A stretch of 64,000 bases of DNA from Pratylenchus scribneri (taxonomy: Eukaryota; Nematoda; Chromadorea; Rhabditida; Pratylenchidae), in the NCBI GenBank assembly GCA_030063045.1, contig JAQSEB010000059.1:5394001-5458000 (forward strand), written 5' to 3'. The notes beneath the pieces were generated by a model. The model was not told the origin of the DNA. It was given only the letters and a program-made list of their open reading frames with translations, and did not search any database. Position numbers and translations under genes: made by a program. This document shows positions 23,352-34,231 of the stretch, piece after piece; position 1 is the stretch's first letter, and each line of letters starts with the position of its first letter.

Positions 23352-26300
23352 ATGCCAAAATATTTCTTCAGTGCCCGCGAAGTGCAATCATTATTAAATG
23401 GATTTATTTGCCTTTATAAACCAAGAGATGTCTCAATTTCTGCACTGGAAAAACATCTACTCAAAAATATTTGCATTCAAGCCAATCAACTTGAAAATGA
23501 TCGACCATTGCCCGTCATTGAATTGCCAATTGTTGAATGCCATCCTTCCACTGGAACATCGATGATTGTTGGCAAAAAGCGTCAAATAGATTACAGGTTA
23601 ATTTGTGAAATACAATTAAAAACATTAAAAATAAATTAATAGAAAATGAGTAATTACTAATTACGTAATTTTAGTATGCATCCACTGATGGTTGGTCAAA
23701 TGTTCAGAACGGAGGATTTCCGTATAGAATCGCTCAGTTATTTGGAGCCATGCAGTTCTGGAATTTGTTGTAAGTTTATCTTTATATCATTTTTTCTTTT
23801 GAAATCAATTTTTATCAGTATTCGGTCTAAACGATGGCTGTGACCAATTGGAAAGGATAAAGGAATGCGGATGGTTGAATGAATACATTTTGGATGGCGA
23901 ATTTGGCAAAGAAACGGTCAAAAACTCAATCAGAGGAAAAATCAATTATTGCGCTGAATTTGGTAAAAAAACAAATTAAAACATTTAAGAAAATAATTTT
24001 AAATTAAAGATCATGTGAATATACATAGAATGAACAAATTATTGTCCAAAATTGAAATGCATTTCAAGAAGACGGCGTTCAAAATGGCCAATGTGGATTT
24101 ACAAAGTGAAGAAGCATTTGAATTGGCCAGAAAAGGGGCACCCCGTCCTCTTGTGATGGACAATGCCGGAAGCAATCCAATCATGTACGGCATTCAGCTG
24201 ATCCGTTTCAAACCACCACTATTCAAATTACGCATTCAAAGTGTTGGCGAAAATGATTTATTCCTCAGGTAAACTTATAAGATGATTTTCCCAATCAGAA
24301 AACTAGTCTTATTTTTATTTAGTTAGTAATTCTCACAAATGCTTTTTGCTAATAATAAAGAATGAATTTTTAAATGTTAATGATTGTGTGTATTTTGTTC
24401 AGAATGTTTTTATTAATCAGAATGTTTGTGAGAAATCAGAATGTTTGGGAGAAATCAGAATGTTTGTGAGAAATCAGAATGTTTGGGAGAAATCAGAATG
24501 TTTGGGAGAAATCAGAATGTTTGTGAGAAATCAGAATGTTTGGGAGAAATCAGAATGTTGGGGAGAAATCAGAATGTTTGTGAGAAATCAGAATGTTTGG
24601 GAGAAATCAGAATGTTTGGGAGAAATCAGAATGTTTGGGAGAAATCAGAATGTTGGGGAGAAATCAGAATGTTTGTGAGAAATCAGAATGTTTGGGAGAA
24701 ATCAGAATGTTTGGGAGAAATCAGAATGTTTGGGAGAAATCAGAATGTTTGGGAGAAATCAGAATGTTTGTGAGAAATCAGAATGTTTGGGAGAAATCAG
24801 AATGTTTGGGAGAAATCAGAATGTTTGGGAGAAATCAGAATGTTTGGGAGAAATCAGAATGTTTGTGAGAAATCAGAATGTTTGGGAGAAATCAGAATGT
24901 TGGGGAGAAATCAGAATGTTGGGGAGAAATCAGAATGTTTGTGAGAAATCAGAATGTTTGGGAGAAATCAGAATGTTTGGGAGAAATCAGAATGTTTGTG
25001 AGAAATCAGAATGTTTGGGAGAAATCAGAATGTTTGGGAGAAATCAGAATGTTTGGGAGAAATCAGAATGTTTGGGAGAAATCAGAATGTTTGTGAGAAA
25101 TCAGAATGTTTGGGAGAAATCAGAATGTTTGTGAGAAATCAGAATGTTTGGGAGAAATCAGAATGTTTGGGAGAAATCAGAATGTTTGTGAGAAATCAGA
25201 ATGTTTGGGAGAAATCAGAATGTTTGGGAGAAATCAGAATGTTTGTGAGAAATCAGAATGTTTGGGAGAAATCAGAATGTTTGTGAGAAATCAGAATGTT
25301 TGGGAGAAATCAGAATGTTTGGGAGAAATCAGAATGTTGGGGAGAAATCAGAATGTTTGTGAGAAATCAGAATGTTTGGGAGAAATCAGAATGTTTGTGA
25401 GAAATCAGAATGTTTGGGAGAAATCAGAATGTTGGGGAGAAATCAGAATGTTGGGGAGAAATCAGAATGTTTGTGAGAAATCAGAATGTTTGGGAGAAAT
25501 CAGAATGTTTGTGAGAAATCAGAATGTTTGGGAGAAATCAGAATGTTTGTGAGAAATCAGAATGTTTGGGAGAAATCAGAATGTTTGGGAGAAATCAGAA
25601 TGTTGGGGAGAAATCAGAATGTTTGTGAGAAATCAGAATGTTTGGGAGAAATCAGAATGTTTGTGAGAAATCAGAATGTTTGGGAGAAATCAGAATGTTG
25701 GGGAGAAATCAGAATGTTGGGGAGAAATCAGAATGTTTGTGAGAAATCAGAATGTTTGGGAGAAATCAGAATGTTTGTGAGAAATCAGAATGTTTGGGAG
25801 AAATCAGAATGTTTGGGAGAAATCAGAATGTTTGTGAGAAATCAGAATGTTTGGGAGAAATCAGAATGTTGGGGAGAAATCAGAATGTTGGGGAGAAATC
25901 AGAATGTTTGTGAGAAATCAGAATGTTTGGGAGAAATCAGAATGTTTGGGAGAAATCAGAATGTTTGTGAGAAATCAGAATGTTTGGGAGAAATCAGAAT
26001 GTTTGGGAGAAATCAGAATGTTTGGGAGAAATCAGAATGTTTGGGAGAAATCAGAATGTTTGTGAGAAATCAGAATGTTTGGGAGAAATCAGAATGTTTG
26101 TGAGAAATCAGAATGTTTGGGAGAAATCAGAATGTTTGGGAGAAATCAGAATGTTTGTGAGAAATCAGAATGTTTGGGAGAAATCAGAATGTTTGGGAGA
26201 AATCAGAATGTTTGTGAGAAATCAGAATGTTTGGGAGAAATCAGAATGTTTGTGAGAAATCAGAATGTTTGGGAGAAATCAGAATGTTTGGGAGAAATCA

Positions 26301-27076
26301 GAATGTTGGGGAGAAATCAGAATGTTTGTGAGAAATCAGAATGTTTGGGAGAAATCAGAATGTTTGTGAGAAATCAGAATGTTTGGGAGAAATCAGAATG
26401 TTGGGGAGAAATCAGAATGTTGGGGAGAAATCAGAATGTTTGTGAGAAATCAGAATGTTTGGGAGAAATCAGAATGTTTGTGAGAAATCAGAATGTTTGG
26501 GAGAAATCAGAATGTTTGTGAGAAATCAGAATGTTTGGGAGAAATCAGAATGTTTGGGAGAAATCAGAATGTTGGGGAGAAATCAGAATGTTTGTGAGAA
26601 ATCAGAATGTTTGGGAGAAATCAGAATGTTTGTGAGAAATCAGAATGTTTGGGAGAAATCAGAATGTTGGGGAGAAATCAGAATGTTGGGGAGAAATCAG
26701 AATGTTTGTGAGAAATCAGAATGTTTGGGAGAAATCAGAATGTTTGTGAGAAATCAGAATGTTTGGGAGAAATCAGAATGTTTGGGAGAAATCAGAATGT
26801 GTGGGAGAAATCAGAATGTTTGTAAAAATCAGAATATTAATTTTTGGAATATTTTAAAGGGAATTGATCAATCAAATTGGCTGTTCCCTCGACACAACGG
26901 CAAGGCCAAGAAGAGTGCAAAGAGTGCGGCAAGGATGTTTTGGAGTGGAACATGCACTTTTGGATAAATATTTTAATTTGGAAAATGTCCTCAAAAATGT
27001 GCTAATGTGTGGAAAAATGGTGGAAAAAGAATTAGCAAAAGGACGCAAAGAAGTGGTCGACTACATATCCCAATGA
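23352..27076 (+). CDS. TRUB2: TRUB2-like pseudouridine synthase, C-terminus interrupted by the mobile element
   Basis: TRUB2-type enzymes of the TruB family act in mitochondria on rRNA/mRNA. The product begins MPKYFFSAREVQSLLNGFIC with LYKPRDVS (family LNGxxxxYKPxG). HPLMVGQMFR and a catalytic-loop block SYLEPCSSGICLFGLNDGCD follow; the family's Asp reads Glu here. Next come DHVNIHRMNKLLSKIEMHFK, EAFELARKGAPRPLVMDNAG and LFKLRIQSVGENDLFLR. After an intron of about 2.6 kb (24269-26860) filled with a minisatellite, the frame resumes at ELINQIGCSLDTTARPRRVQ, RVRQGCFGVEHALLDKYF. At 27061 the element begins and supplies a few codons and TGA 27074-27076. The original tail continues at 54645-54789. 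Confidence 0.88.
24402..26836 (+). repeat. 19-bp minisatellite, about 128 copies, inside a TRUB intron
   Basis: The unit is TTTGGGAGAAATCAGAATG with two main variants, TTTGTGAGAAATCAGAATG and TTGGGGAGAAATCAGAATG. Because 19 is not a multiple of 3 and the unit has no stop in any plus frame, long open frames (period MFGRNQNVWEKSECLGEIR) run through all three frames; these are not genes. Variant order repeats exactly with a 969-bp offset (51 units; for example 24878-25096 equals 25847-26065, and 25106-25552 equals 26075-26521). Confidence 0.97.
27055..27060 (+). other. Left target-site duplication GGTCGA
   Basis: The 6-mer GGTCGA abuts the left end of the element; the same 6-mer follows the right end at 54639-54644. 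Six base pairs is the duplication length known for Polinton integrases. Confidence 0.75.
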
Positions 27077-27106
27077 CTTTTACGTAATTGTTATACGGTA
27101 GCACCC
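27061..27106 (+). repeat. Left terminal inverted repeat
   Basis: CTACATATCCCAATGACTTT through TACGGTAGCACCC matches the reverse complement of 54588-54633 with few differences. The right end has five further bases (AACTA) before the duplication, so the left end may have lost them. Confidence 0.75.
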
Positions 27107-27180
27107 TCCCCTGCAATTAGAATTTTCATACGGTAGCTCCCTCCCCAACAATTAGAATTTTCATACGGTAGCCCCATCCC
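27092..27180 (+). repeat. Subterminal 35-bp repeat, three copies
   Basis: TACGGTAGC recurs at 27094, 27129 and 27164, each followed by a C-rich stretch and preceded (copies 2 and 3) by AATTAGAATTTTCA. The right end has one copy of ATTTTCATACGGTAGC (minus strand, about 54591-54607). Could bind element proteins; inference only. Confidence 0.8.
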
Positions 27181-27360
27181 CCCCCCCCCTTTCGACAGGA
27201 ATTCCATTAAATAATAATAATAATAAGTAAAATTAATTTTTTGGCCTAATTTTTTAAACACGATATAATTAATTAAAATAAACAATTGTTATTTGATTTA
27301 TATTGATATTTTTCATTTTTATTAAATTGAAAAATGATTATAAATTGAAAAGAAAAGATT

Positions 27361-29766
27361 TCAATCGATTGTCACAATTTCTTCTTCTTCATTTCTTTTC
27401 AGTCCGAATAAACGAATTGTGCTGTCTAAACTAGTACTAACGATAAATTTAGCGTCAGGCCCAAATTTAATTTGAGTGATGATGTCAGTGTGTTCGGAAA
27501 GATGGCCAATTTTTTTCCAATGTTTTGTTTCATACAATTCAATGGCTGAGGAACCAATAGCTAAATATTTTCCAGAATTGTCGAATGATAAACACATTGA
27601 TTGGTCGATTTCAATTGATTCAATATTGGATTGTGTTCTGAGGTCCCAGATAATAATTTCTCCATCCTTTGATCCTGTTGCCATATAATATCCATTTTCC
27701 GAATAAGCCATTGAAACAATAGAATCCTAATACAATTATTTTATAGTTATTTTATTTTAGTTAAACTTTGTGTCCAATTAAACTAGCAGCAGCACATTTC
27801 AAATCATTAATTGACCACATTTTCACAACTTCTCCCTGTCCACCAGTCCCGAATATTTTTCCATCAGGGTGGAATTTACACACATTTAAAGTTTCATTTG
27901 ATGGATATTTTACCTAGTCGAAAAATTATATTTCATATTTTACTTAAACAATTGAATGATCTATATTTAATAATTAATTTAGAGAATTTGATGAGTTGAA
28001 TATAGATATCGAAAAAATTCTAATAGAAAAATATTTTTTTAGATTTATACGAATTGGTGATCCACAAAATCTCAATCTCCGAAATATCATTACTGTTTAA
28101 ACAAAAATTAAGTGAATTAAATAAACCATATTTCAAATTTTTTGGTATTGAACTATTATATTTTGAATCAAAAAGGCATTTTATACAATATTTGATCAGT
28201 CTCGATGAGATTTACTAAATGATACAATATTGTAGATTCAAAAAAAACTGTTTTCTGATTTTTTATAAATCAAAATTTCCATTTTTTCAAATCAAATATA
28301 TTGAATTAAAGCAATTCTTCTAAGAAATATTTTTTTTCATATTTTTATTCAAGTTCTCTAATTTCTCTTATATGAGCTTTAGATCATTCAATTCAACATT
28401 ATCATATAATAAAACCTTTGTCAAAGTTCTACAATAGTCTAGGTCTATTAAAGACCAGAAACCATCGTTAGCAGTTGTCAAAACATGGAATTTTGTTGGA
28501 TGTAACGAGATATCCAAAATTTCTTTTTTATGCACACCAATGCTATAAATTTCACCAAAAATATCCATATTAATTTTGTCTCCTCCAGTTATTATTCGAC
28601 CATTATCAAAAATGCAACAATTAATTCTTGTTTGATGCCACATATAGGAATTTTCCACTTTATCTTCTCCAATATCATATAAAATGCTGGCCAAATCCAA
28701 ACCACAAGTCAATATCAGGTCTCCCTTAAGGTAGACATTAATTTATCAAATAATATTTAAAAAAACAATCCATAATATGAAAAATTATAATGGTTTAATG
28801 ATTTATTTTTGCCTCATAAATACAATAGATAGAACTGTTCATGACACATTGAATAGTATATAATTTGTCAACGTTATTAATATTCTGTTTATTTAAAATT
28901 TAATAATTAATCTTAGATAAATTTTAAAAAATTATTATTTTTAAAAGATTTCTTTTCATCAGATTTATTGATTGAATAAGATGAGATAAACATCTGAACC
29001 GATAAAATTTTTTCAACTTTTATATTAGAGATCGGAAAAATGTCATCTGCGGGATTCCGGACCGGATTTCGGATTGGATAAATTTAGGCCGGATCAAGCA
29101 AAAAAGCTCCGGATTTGGCCGAATTTTTTAAAATCTCATAAAATTTGCCGGATTCCGGACCGGATCCAGTTATAAAATTTTTTCTCCGGATTCCGGATTC
29201 TGGCAAAAATGACCGGATCTGTCAAAAATTCGGTCCGGTGCCGGTCTCTTTTGATATTTCCTAAATTTATTTCAGACCTGCATATCCATTGCAGTTATGC
29301 CACCATTATGATGTTCAATTTTTTTTAGCTCCACATATTCGGCAAAATCATTAATTTTTGCTAATGTTGCAGGCAATTTTTTTCCACGAAGGTGCCTTGC
29401 TTTAACAAGTTGTTCGGATTTTTCTTTAAACTGTGTGATAATTAAATCCAGTTGTGCTTGATTAAAATTATTCATTTCCTCTAATTTTTTCTTCCATTCA
29501 TTTGATGAAGGATTTCCACGTTTTCGGAATCTTCTTTTTTTTAACGGCGGATTGGTAATATTTTTCTCAACTTCAAAGAGTTTCATTTCAAAATAATCCG
29601 TAAGCATCGATTGAGGCTTAATATCAGAATTGTAATAGATTTGAGTTTTACAACCAATTTTGATTTCGACTAACCTATTTTGATTTCCAATGACCAGAAA
29701 TTGTTTATTACCAGATGAATTTGCAAGAATAATGCTTAAATCTTTACTCATAGGTATTATTAACAT
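27361..29766 (-). CDS. PRP19-like WD40 protein lacking the U-box (element cargo)
   Basis: Four exons (about 29766-29275, 28724-28410, 27913-27777, 27726-27361). PRP19 is the U-box E3 scaffold of the spliceosomal NineTeen complex. The match covers the linker and WD40 part: ARHLRGKKLPATLAKINDF, HHNGGITAMDMQ, GDLILTCGLDLASILYD, HKKEILDISLHPTKFHVLTT, KFHPDGKIFGTGG, IVSMAYSENGYYMATGSKDG, IIIWDLRTQSN, SFDNSGKYLAIGSSAIELYE and the final blade. The N-terminal U-box and tetramer coiled coil of PRP19 are absent; a short unrelated N-terminus with a basic patch (LKKRRFRKRGNPSS) replaces them. Two introns are about 500 nt, longer than in the host genes. It lies inside the element, so it is probably captured cargo; whether it is active is unknown. 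Confidence 0.75.
29030..29262. repeat. CCGGAT-rich island in the PRP19-like intron
   Basis: CCGGAT, TCCGGA and ATTCCGGACCGGAT recur about a dozen times in 230 nt, within the long first intron of the PRP19-like gene. Irregular spacing; not a simple tandem repeat. Confidence 0.6.
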
Positions 29767-29849
29767 TTCTTTTAAACTTAGCCCTAATTTTAAGCGAATC
29801 CTAGCCCCTATCCTACTTTATAATGATTAAAAATTCGAAATTCAATTCA

Positions 29850-30877
29850 TCATAATTTCGACAAATGTTGAATTATATAAATCGAAAAAATAAATAAAAT
29901 AGATGCCAATGAATTGATTGGATCATAGTTCAAGACTTTAAGATAACTAAAATAGAAGGAAATCAAAATAAGCTTCAAATCAAAATCAGATAGAACATAG
30001 GGAACACCCAAATTTGACGCAGGCCAATTGGGCGTGAAAAACTTTGATGCAAAATAGAATTCAACTAATTTAATATCACTTTGAAGAGCAATGTCTTGGA
30101 TATCTAATGATGTATAAAATAATTGATTTAGTATTTCCTAAAATAAATTCGAGAATAACTGTTATACTATTTTGCTTCATTTTTTTGTACATTTGGCTAT
30201 ATAAACCAATTTTATGAATTCTACATCACTCGATAGATCTTTTTAAGCTCTTTAATCTGATAAAAAATTAATTGGAAATGCTTCATTTTAACAATTTATA
30301 AATTTATCAGCCCACATTGTCTCCACCAATAGGGATGCTCCCGATAAAGCACATCAAAATGTCAAAAATAATTAAACTTACAATGTTATCTTCTTCCAGG
30401 TATGTAGCTGCCACACCTAATTCAGGATGAATTTCCATTTCAAATCCTTTCCAAGTAACACCATAAAAATTAAAAATGATCCCACATTCAACACATTGAA
30501 ATTTAATAGGTCCTAAATTTACAAATATCATCAATGGCAAAATCAAATATTGGCAATCGAATATATAAAATATGACATTTAAAAATTAGTCTAATCAAAA
30601 TAGACTTTTTTTTTATGAAAATATTCATTTTTGCAATGAGATTTTTAGTAAAAAATTAACCTTTAATTATTTGATCAATAACGCCTTTGCCAATGCCGTA
30701 ACCTTTTTTGAATATATTTTCCTCCAATTGAATAACTTCTTGTAAACAATGTCTCGTTTTGCAATTTGCTATTTTTTCTAAAATTTTTGCCTCCGCTGAT
30801 TCGTGAATAAACAATATACAATTAGCACATTCTCCACAACGTCCCTTTCTATAAAAGAAACAAGGCCTTTTTGGCAT
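29850..30877 (-). CDS. Cysteine-finger protein of unknown family (element cargo)
   Basis: Start MPKRPCFFYRKGRCGECANC; the cysteines and following His (CILFIH) resemble a slightly off-register CCCH finger or a small treble-clef. A second pair, QCVECGIIFNFYG, begins exon 2 (joined by an intron at about 30659-30518). Exon 3 may be reached by introns after EEDNI and after KELKKIYR, giving a hydrophobic/helical tail up to TGA 29850-29852; alternatively it ends at 30221. I recognise no family. It is just upstream of the PRP19-like gene on the same strand. Confidence 0.45.
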
Positions 30878-31257
30878 ATTTAATTTGAATAATCTTAATT
30901 TTAATTATTTAGATAAGATTAGCAAATATTAGAATAAAAGTTTTAAAATAATATAGGTAAATTAAAATAGTAAAAGTTTCCTTATATTTATTATTTTATT
31001 GTATCAATGAAGAGAACGAGGACACCAATTTATTAGAAGTTCTTCTATTCTTATATTAAGTCAATGAAAAACGACGCCAATTTATTAATTTTATATTTCT
31101 TTAGAAATGAGAGAAAATAGAATAGGGAGACAGAATGAGAGAATGTAAAAGAAATGAAAGAAGAAATGCTATGAACAAAGCGACTCCTTCTCATAAAATA
31201 TTTTCCCAAGCCTTTTCTATTTATTCTCCACATTTCACTTCCATATAGCTTCCTCGC
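30878..31257. other. Non-coding stretch inside the element
   Basis: Very AT-rich, with short purine-rich patches; no convincing gene. Confidence 0.4.
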
Positions 31258-31436
31258 AAGTTGCGGGGAAAGAGGAATAGAGCAGACCGCCCTTGAGCTG
31301 GTCGCTCTCTAGGCAGACCGCCGTTGAGCAGGTCGCCATTCCTCTTTCTCTCAATGTAAGGGGAATGTCACTCCAACGGCAGGCTACCTAGAGAGTGGGC
31401 AATAGCTCTGCTCTATTCCTCTCCGCTCAATTCTGT
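31258..31436. repeat. Foldback (MITE-like) element with internal duplication
   Basis: AGAGGAATAGAGCAGA (31271-31286) is the exact reverse complement of TCTGCTCTATTCCTCT (31412-31427). Inner arms also match (CTCTCTAGG / CCTAGAGAG). Within the left half, GCAGACCGCC.TTGAGC.GGTCGC occurs twice with a 31-bp period. GC content is far above the surroundings. No target duplication identified by eye. Confidence 0.8.
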
Positions 31437-32533
31437 GGACTGATGTTTTAGGATGTATAGGTTTCTTGTAAAATTTAAGTAATTATGGAACATAATCGAA
31501 TGGATTTTTTGATAATTATTTCATGATTAATTAAATATTAAAATTAATTTATTTTATATAAATTTCAAACAAGAATTTATCTATAACTAAATCGATCAAA
31601 CAATACTTCTAGTCATAATTTAGAAATTCTTTAATTAGTATTTAGGTTACTTAGTTTCCAGGCTTGATAACGATTTGAAAATGTGTTCATTCTATTGTCA
31701 TGGTCAATTTATTCTATAAATTCTTATTTCAAATTCTTTAAGCCTATTTTGAAAGAATGGTCCCTTGTTAATCGAAACCGTTTTCTGTCGATGCAATTTT
31801 TTTGTATTAGATCTTATTTCTTATCTCTAAATTTGAAATTTTCTATTCTAAATCGCTCAGGCCACATCGGTTGAACCTATTCTTAAATTCTATGTTTTCG
31901 TAGATATTTGGAATTTCAAAATTTTTAGATCACTATCAAACTAATTCCAGATGAACCAATTTCCGTAATTATCTATAAATAATGAAATTATAGGGTTCAT
32001 AAAGACTTGATCGATTTATCTATTAAATTATTAGTATAAACAATATTTTGAAATTTAAATCTTCTTAAATCCAAAGGATTTTTTTAGTCTACGAATTTCT
32101 GATTTGGTCATAATTTATGTGAAATTTTATACGTTAAATCGGCAATACTGAAATGAATGAACATATTTTCAAGTCTTTATTTTTCAATAGCTGAAAATTC
32201 AAAAATTACAGTTCAATATTTAATTAAATAATTCCAAAATTACATAGCTCACTATCTAATTAAATGTGGAACTAAATTTGAAATTAATTTAAAATATTTT
32301 TGAAAAAATGAACCTTGGTTAAACCAAATTGTTTCTTGTCTAAGAATTTTTTCTCTATCATATTATGTCTAAAATGAAATTCAAATATTAAACCGACCAT
32401 GATGAATCGATTTATTCTATTCTGAAATTTCCCCGTTTTCTTAAAAGCTGTGATTTCGAAAATTAGTTAACCGGGTAACTGTTTAAATACGAAACTAATC
32501 AATTAAATATACCTAATTTCATTGAATTTAAAG
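31437..32533. other. AT-rich non-coding stretch inside the element
   Basis: No open frame with splice support and no repeat recognised. Confidence 0.4.
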
Positions 32534-32870
32534 GATTCTATGAACGATATAAAGCAAAGTTGGATGCATTCTTGTGGACATTGACAAGCGCAAAATCGCA
32601 ACATTTAAAGGAGAAATGTCGATTGATTTCTTTTATGGTGAAGAAGGGAGTAATATAAATATCATATTATTTTCTGATTATATTTGTTATATTTCTATTA
32701 TTCTTAATTTTTAGATTCGAGTTATTTCTGATCAAAGCGAGGAAGGGTATAGGCTGGAAATGGTGAAGGAAGGGAAGAATTTGCAAGGGAGGGTTACACG
32801 CATCATGTTTTTGGTGTCATTTTTGGAGAGGAATATTGTTGGAATGATTTATATCATTAAGTGTATATAA
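32534..32870 (+). CDS. Two candidate exons of an unidentified protein
   Basis: Exon 1 (32534-about 32650; FYERYKAKLDAFLWTL, HLKEKCRLISFMVKKG) has a TTTAAAG acceptor and GTAATA donor. Exon 2 (about 32715-32870; IRVISDQSEEGYRLEMVKEG, then a hydrophobic end) follows a TTTTTAG acceptor and ends in TAA. No start exon or family found; possibly a fragment of captured host sequence. Confidence 0.35.
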
Positions 32871-33313
32871 ATTATTTATTAAAATTAGTCTAAATTAAAG
32901 GGTATTAAACGGTTTAAACCATATTCATTTCAACAAATTATATAAAAATACTGTAATAAAAATAATTTATTTAAATATTTTTGAAATTATTACTATAATT
33001 ATACAAATATTATCAACTTAAAATTAATAAAATAATATATAAAAATTCTACTAAAAATATATAAATATTCTCAACTAAAATTATATAATACTTAAAAATT
33101 CAATTAAAAATATAAATACACCAATAAAATAATAAATAAAATTCATAAATAAAAATATATTTTTTCCCAATAAAAATTTATATAATTAAATTCAAAAATT
33201 TACAATAATAAAATCTAAAATTTAAATTTCTTCAAAATATAATTATGAATATATTAAATATTTAAAAAATTTTTATTTCCTATTTCTTCCACCAATTTCT
33301 TCCAAATTCTTTC
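32871..33313. other. Low-complexity AT-rich stretch
   Basis: Almost pure A/T with loose AAATAT/AATAAAAT repetition. Nothing coding. Confidence 0.5.
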
Positions 33314-33847
33314 CTATTCTTCATTATCGCTCTGTTGGATGGGCATGTCCTCTCCATGACCGTTCTCGTCTACCCACCCCCGGCCCCAGCCGTCATCATT
33401 TGGGGGGTTCCAAGGGGACCGGGGGCGGTCTCGTTCACGGTCCTGAAATCCGTTGTTGCCGAATGGTGACATTGCTCGGCCAGCGAATGCTGCGTTCCCA
33501 AAAAACGGGCGGCGTGCCGGTGGAGCATCATCACCTTTAAATTATTAATAAAAATTTAATTAATTTATTCAAAAAAAATCACCTCTCCCATCTCCATCAT
33601 CGCCGCCGCCACCACCTCGCCCATTTGGGCCTCCACCTCCTCCGCCACCATTTCCGCCGCCACCACCGCCTGGTCCACCGCCCGCACCACCACCGCCTCC
33701 TCCTCCTCCTCCATTTTGGAATCCTTAATAAATTATAAATAATTAAATTAAAAACAAATAAAATGAATCACTTGCTGTTGCCATTATAACAAATTCGGCA
33801 ATACGGACGATAGCATTAATAGCTGCTATTATTATTCTCTCGCTCAT
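33314..33847 (-). CDS. Small glycine-rich protein (element cargo)
   Basis: Three exons. The N-terminus MSERIIIAAINAIVRIAEFV is an amphipathic or membrane-seeking helix. A run of more than 40 mostly Gly residues with a few Pro, Asn and Asp follows. The last exon is Arg/Pro/Asp-rich (DDAPPARRPFFGNAAFAGRA, QDRERDRPRSPWNPPNDDGW) and ends DNEE. Total about 145 residues. Composition suggests disorder or RNA/phase-separating behaviour; no family recognised. Confidence 0.55.
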
Positions 33848-34231
33848 AATAAAAATTAATTAATCTGAAAATATAAAAATAATAAATTTTTGAAAAAATA
33901 TTGAAAAAAGCCAGTAACGGCTTTTTGTGGAGAATGGGAAAAATGAATAAATTAGTGAAAAAGGATCTATTTATAAAAACACTTTCATTATTAGATTGAG
34001 ATCTCCGACAAAATATGCTATATCCTTAAAATTTGAAAAAAGAACAACAATAAAATTCCACTGTTTAATTATTCAGATTTAATCTCGAAGAAAACAAGAA
34101 TACCCCATTAAATGAACATGCTAAAAGTGAGAAAGTGAAAATAATAAAATTATTAAAATTATTTATTCAATTAAATGGAAATGTGAAAATATATTAAATA
34201 AAATATAAAATTAATTAAATAAATAAAAAAA
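33848..34231. other. Spacer between cargo genes
   Basis: AT-rich, no gene seen. Confidence 0.4.

Noticed and set aside
24402..26836. CRISPR array
   Set aside because: Units are contiguous with no unique spacers, and the host is a eukaryote.
24346..26967. A chain of long open frames with the repeating peptide MFGRNQNVWEKSECLGEIR
   Set aside because: They are read-through of a stop-free 19-bp tandem repeat in all three plus frames, inside an intron whose flanking exons join in frame.
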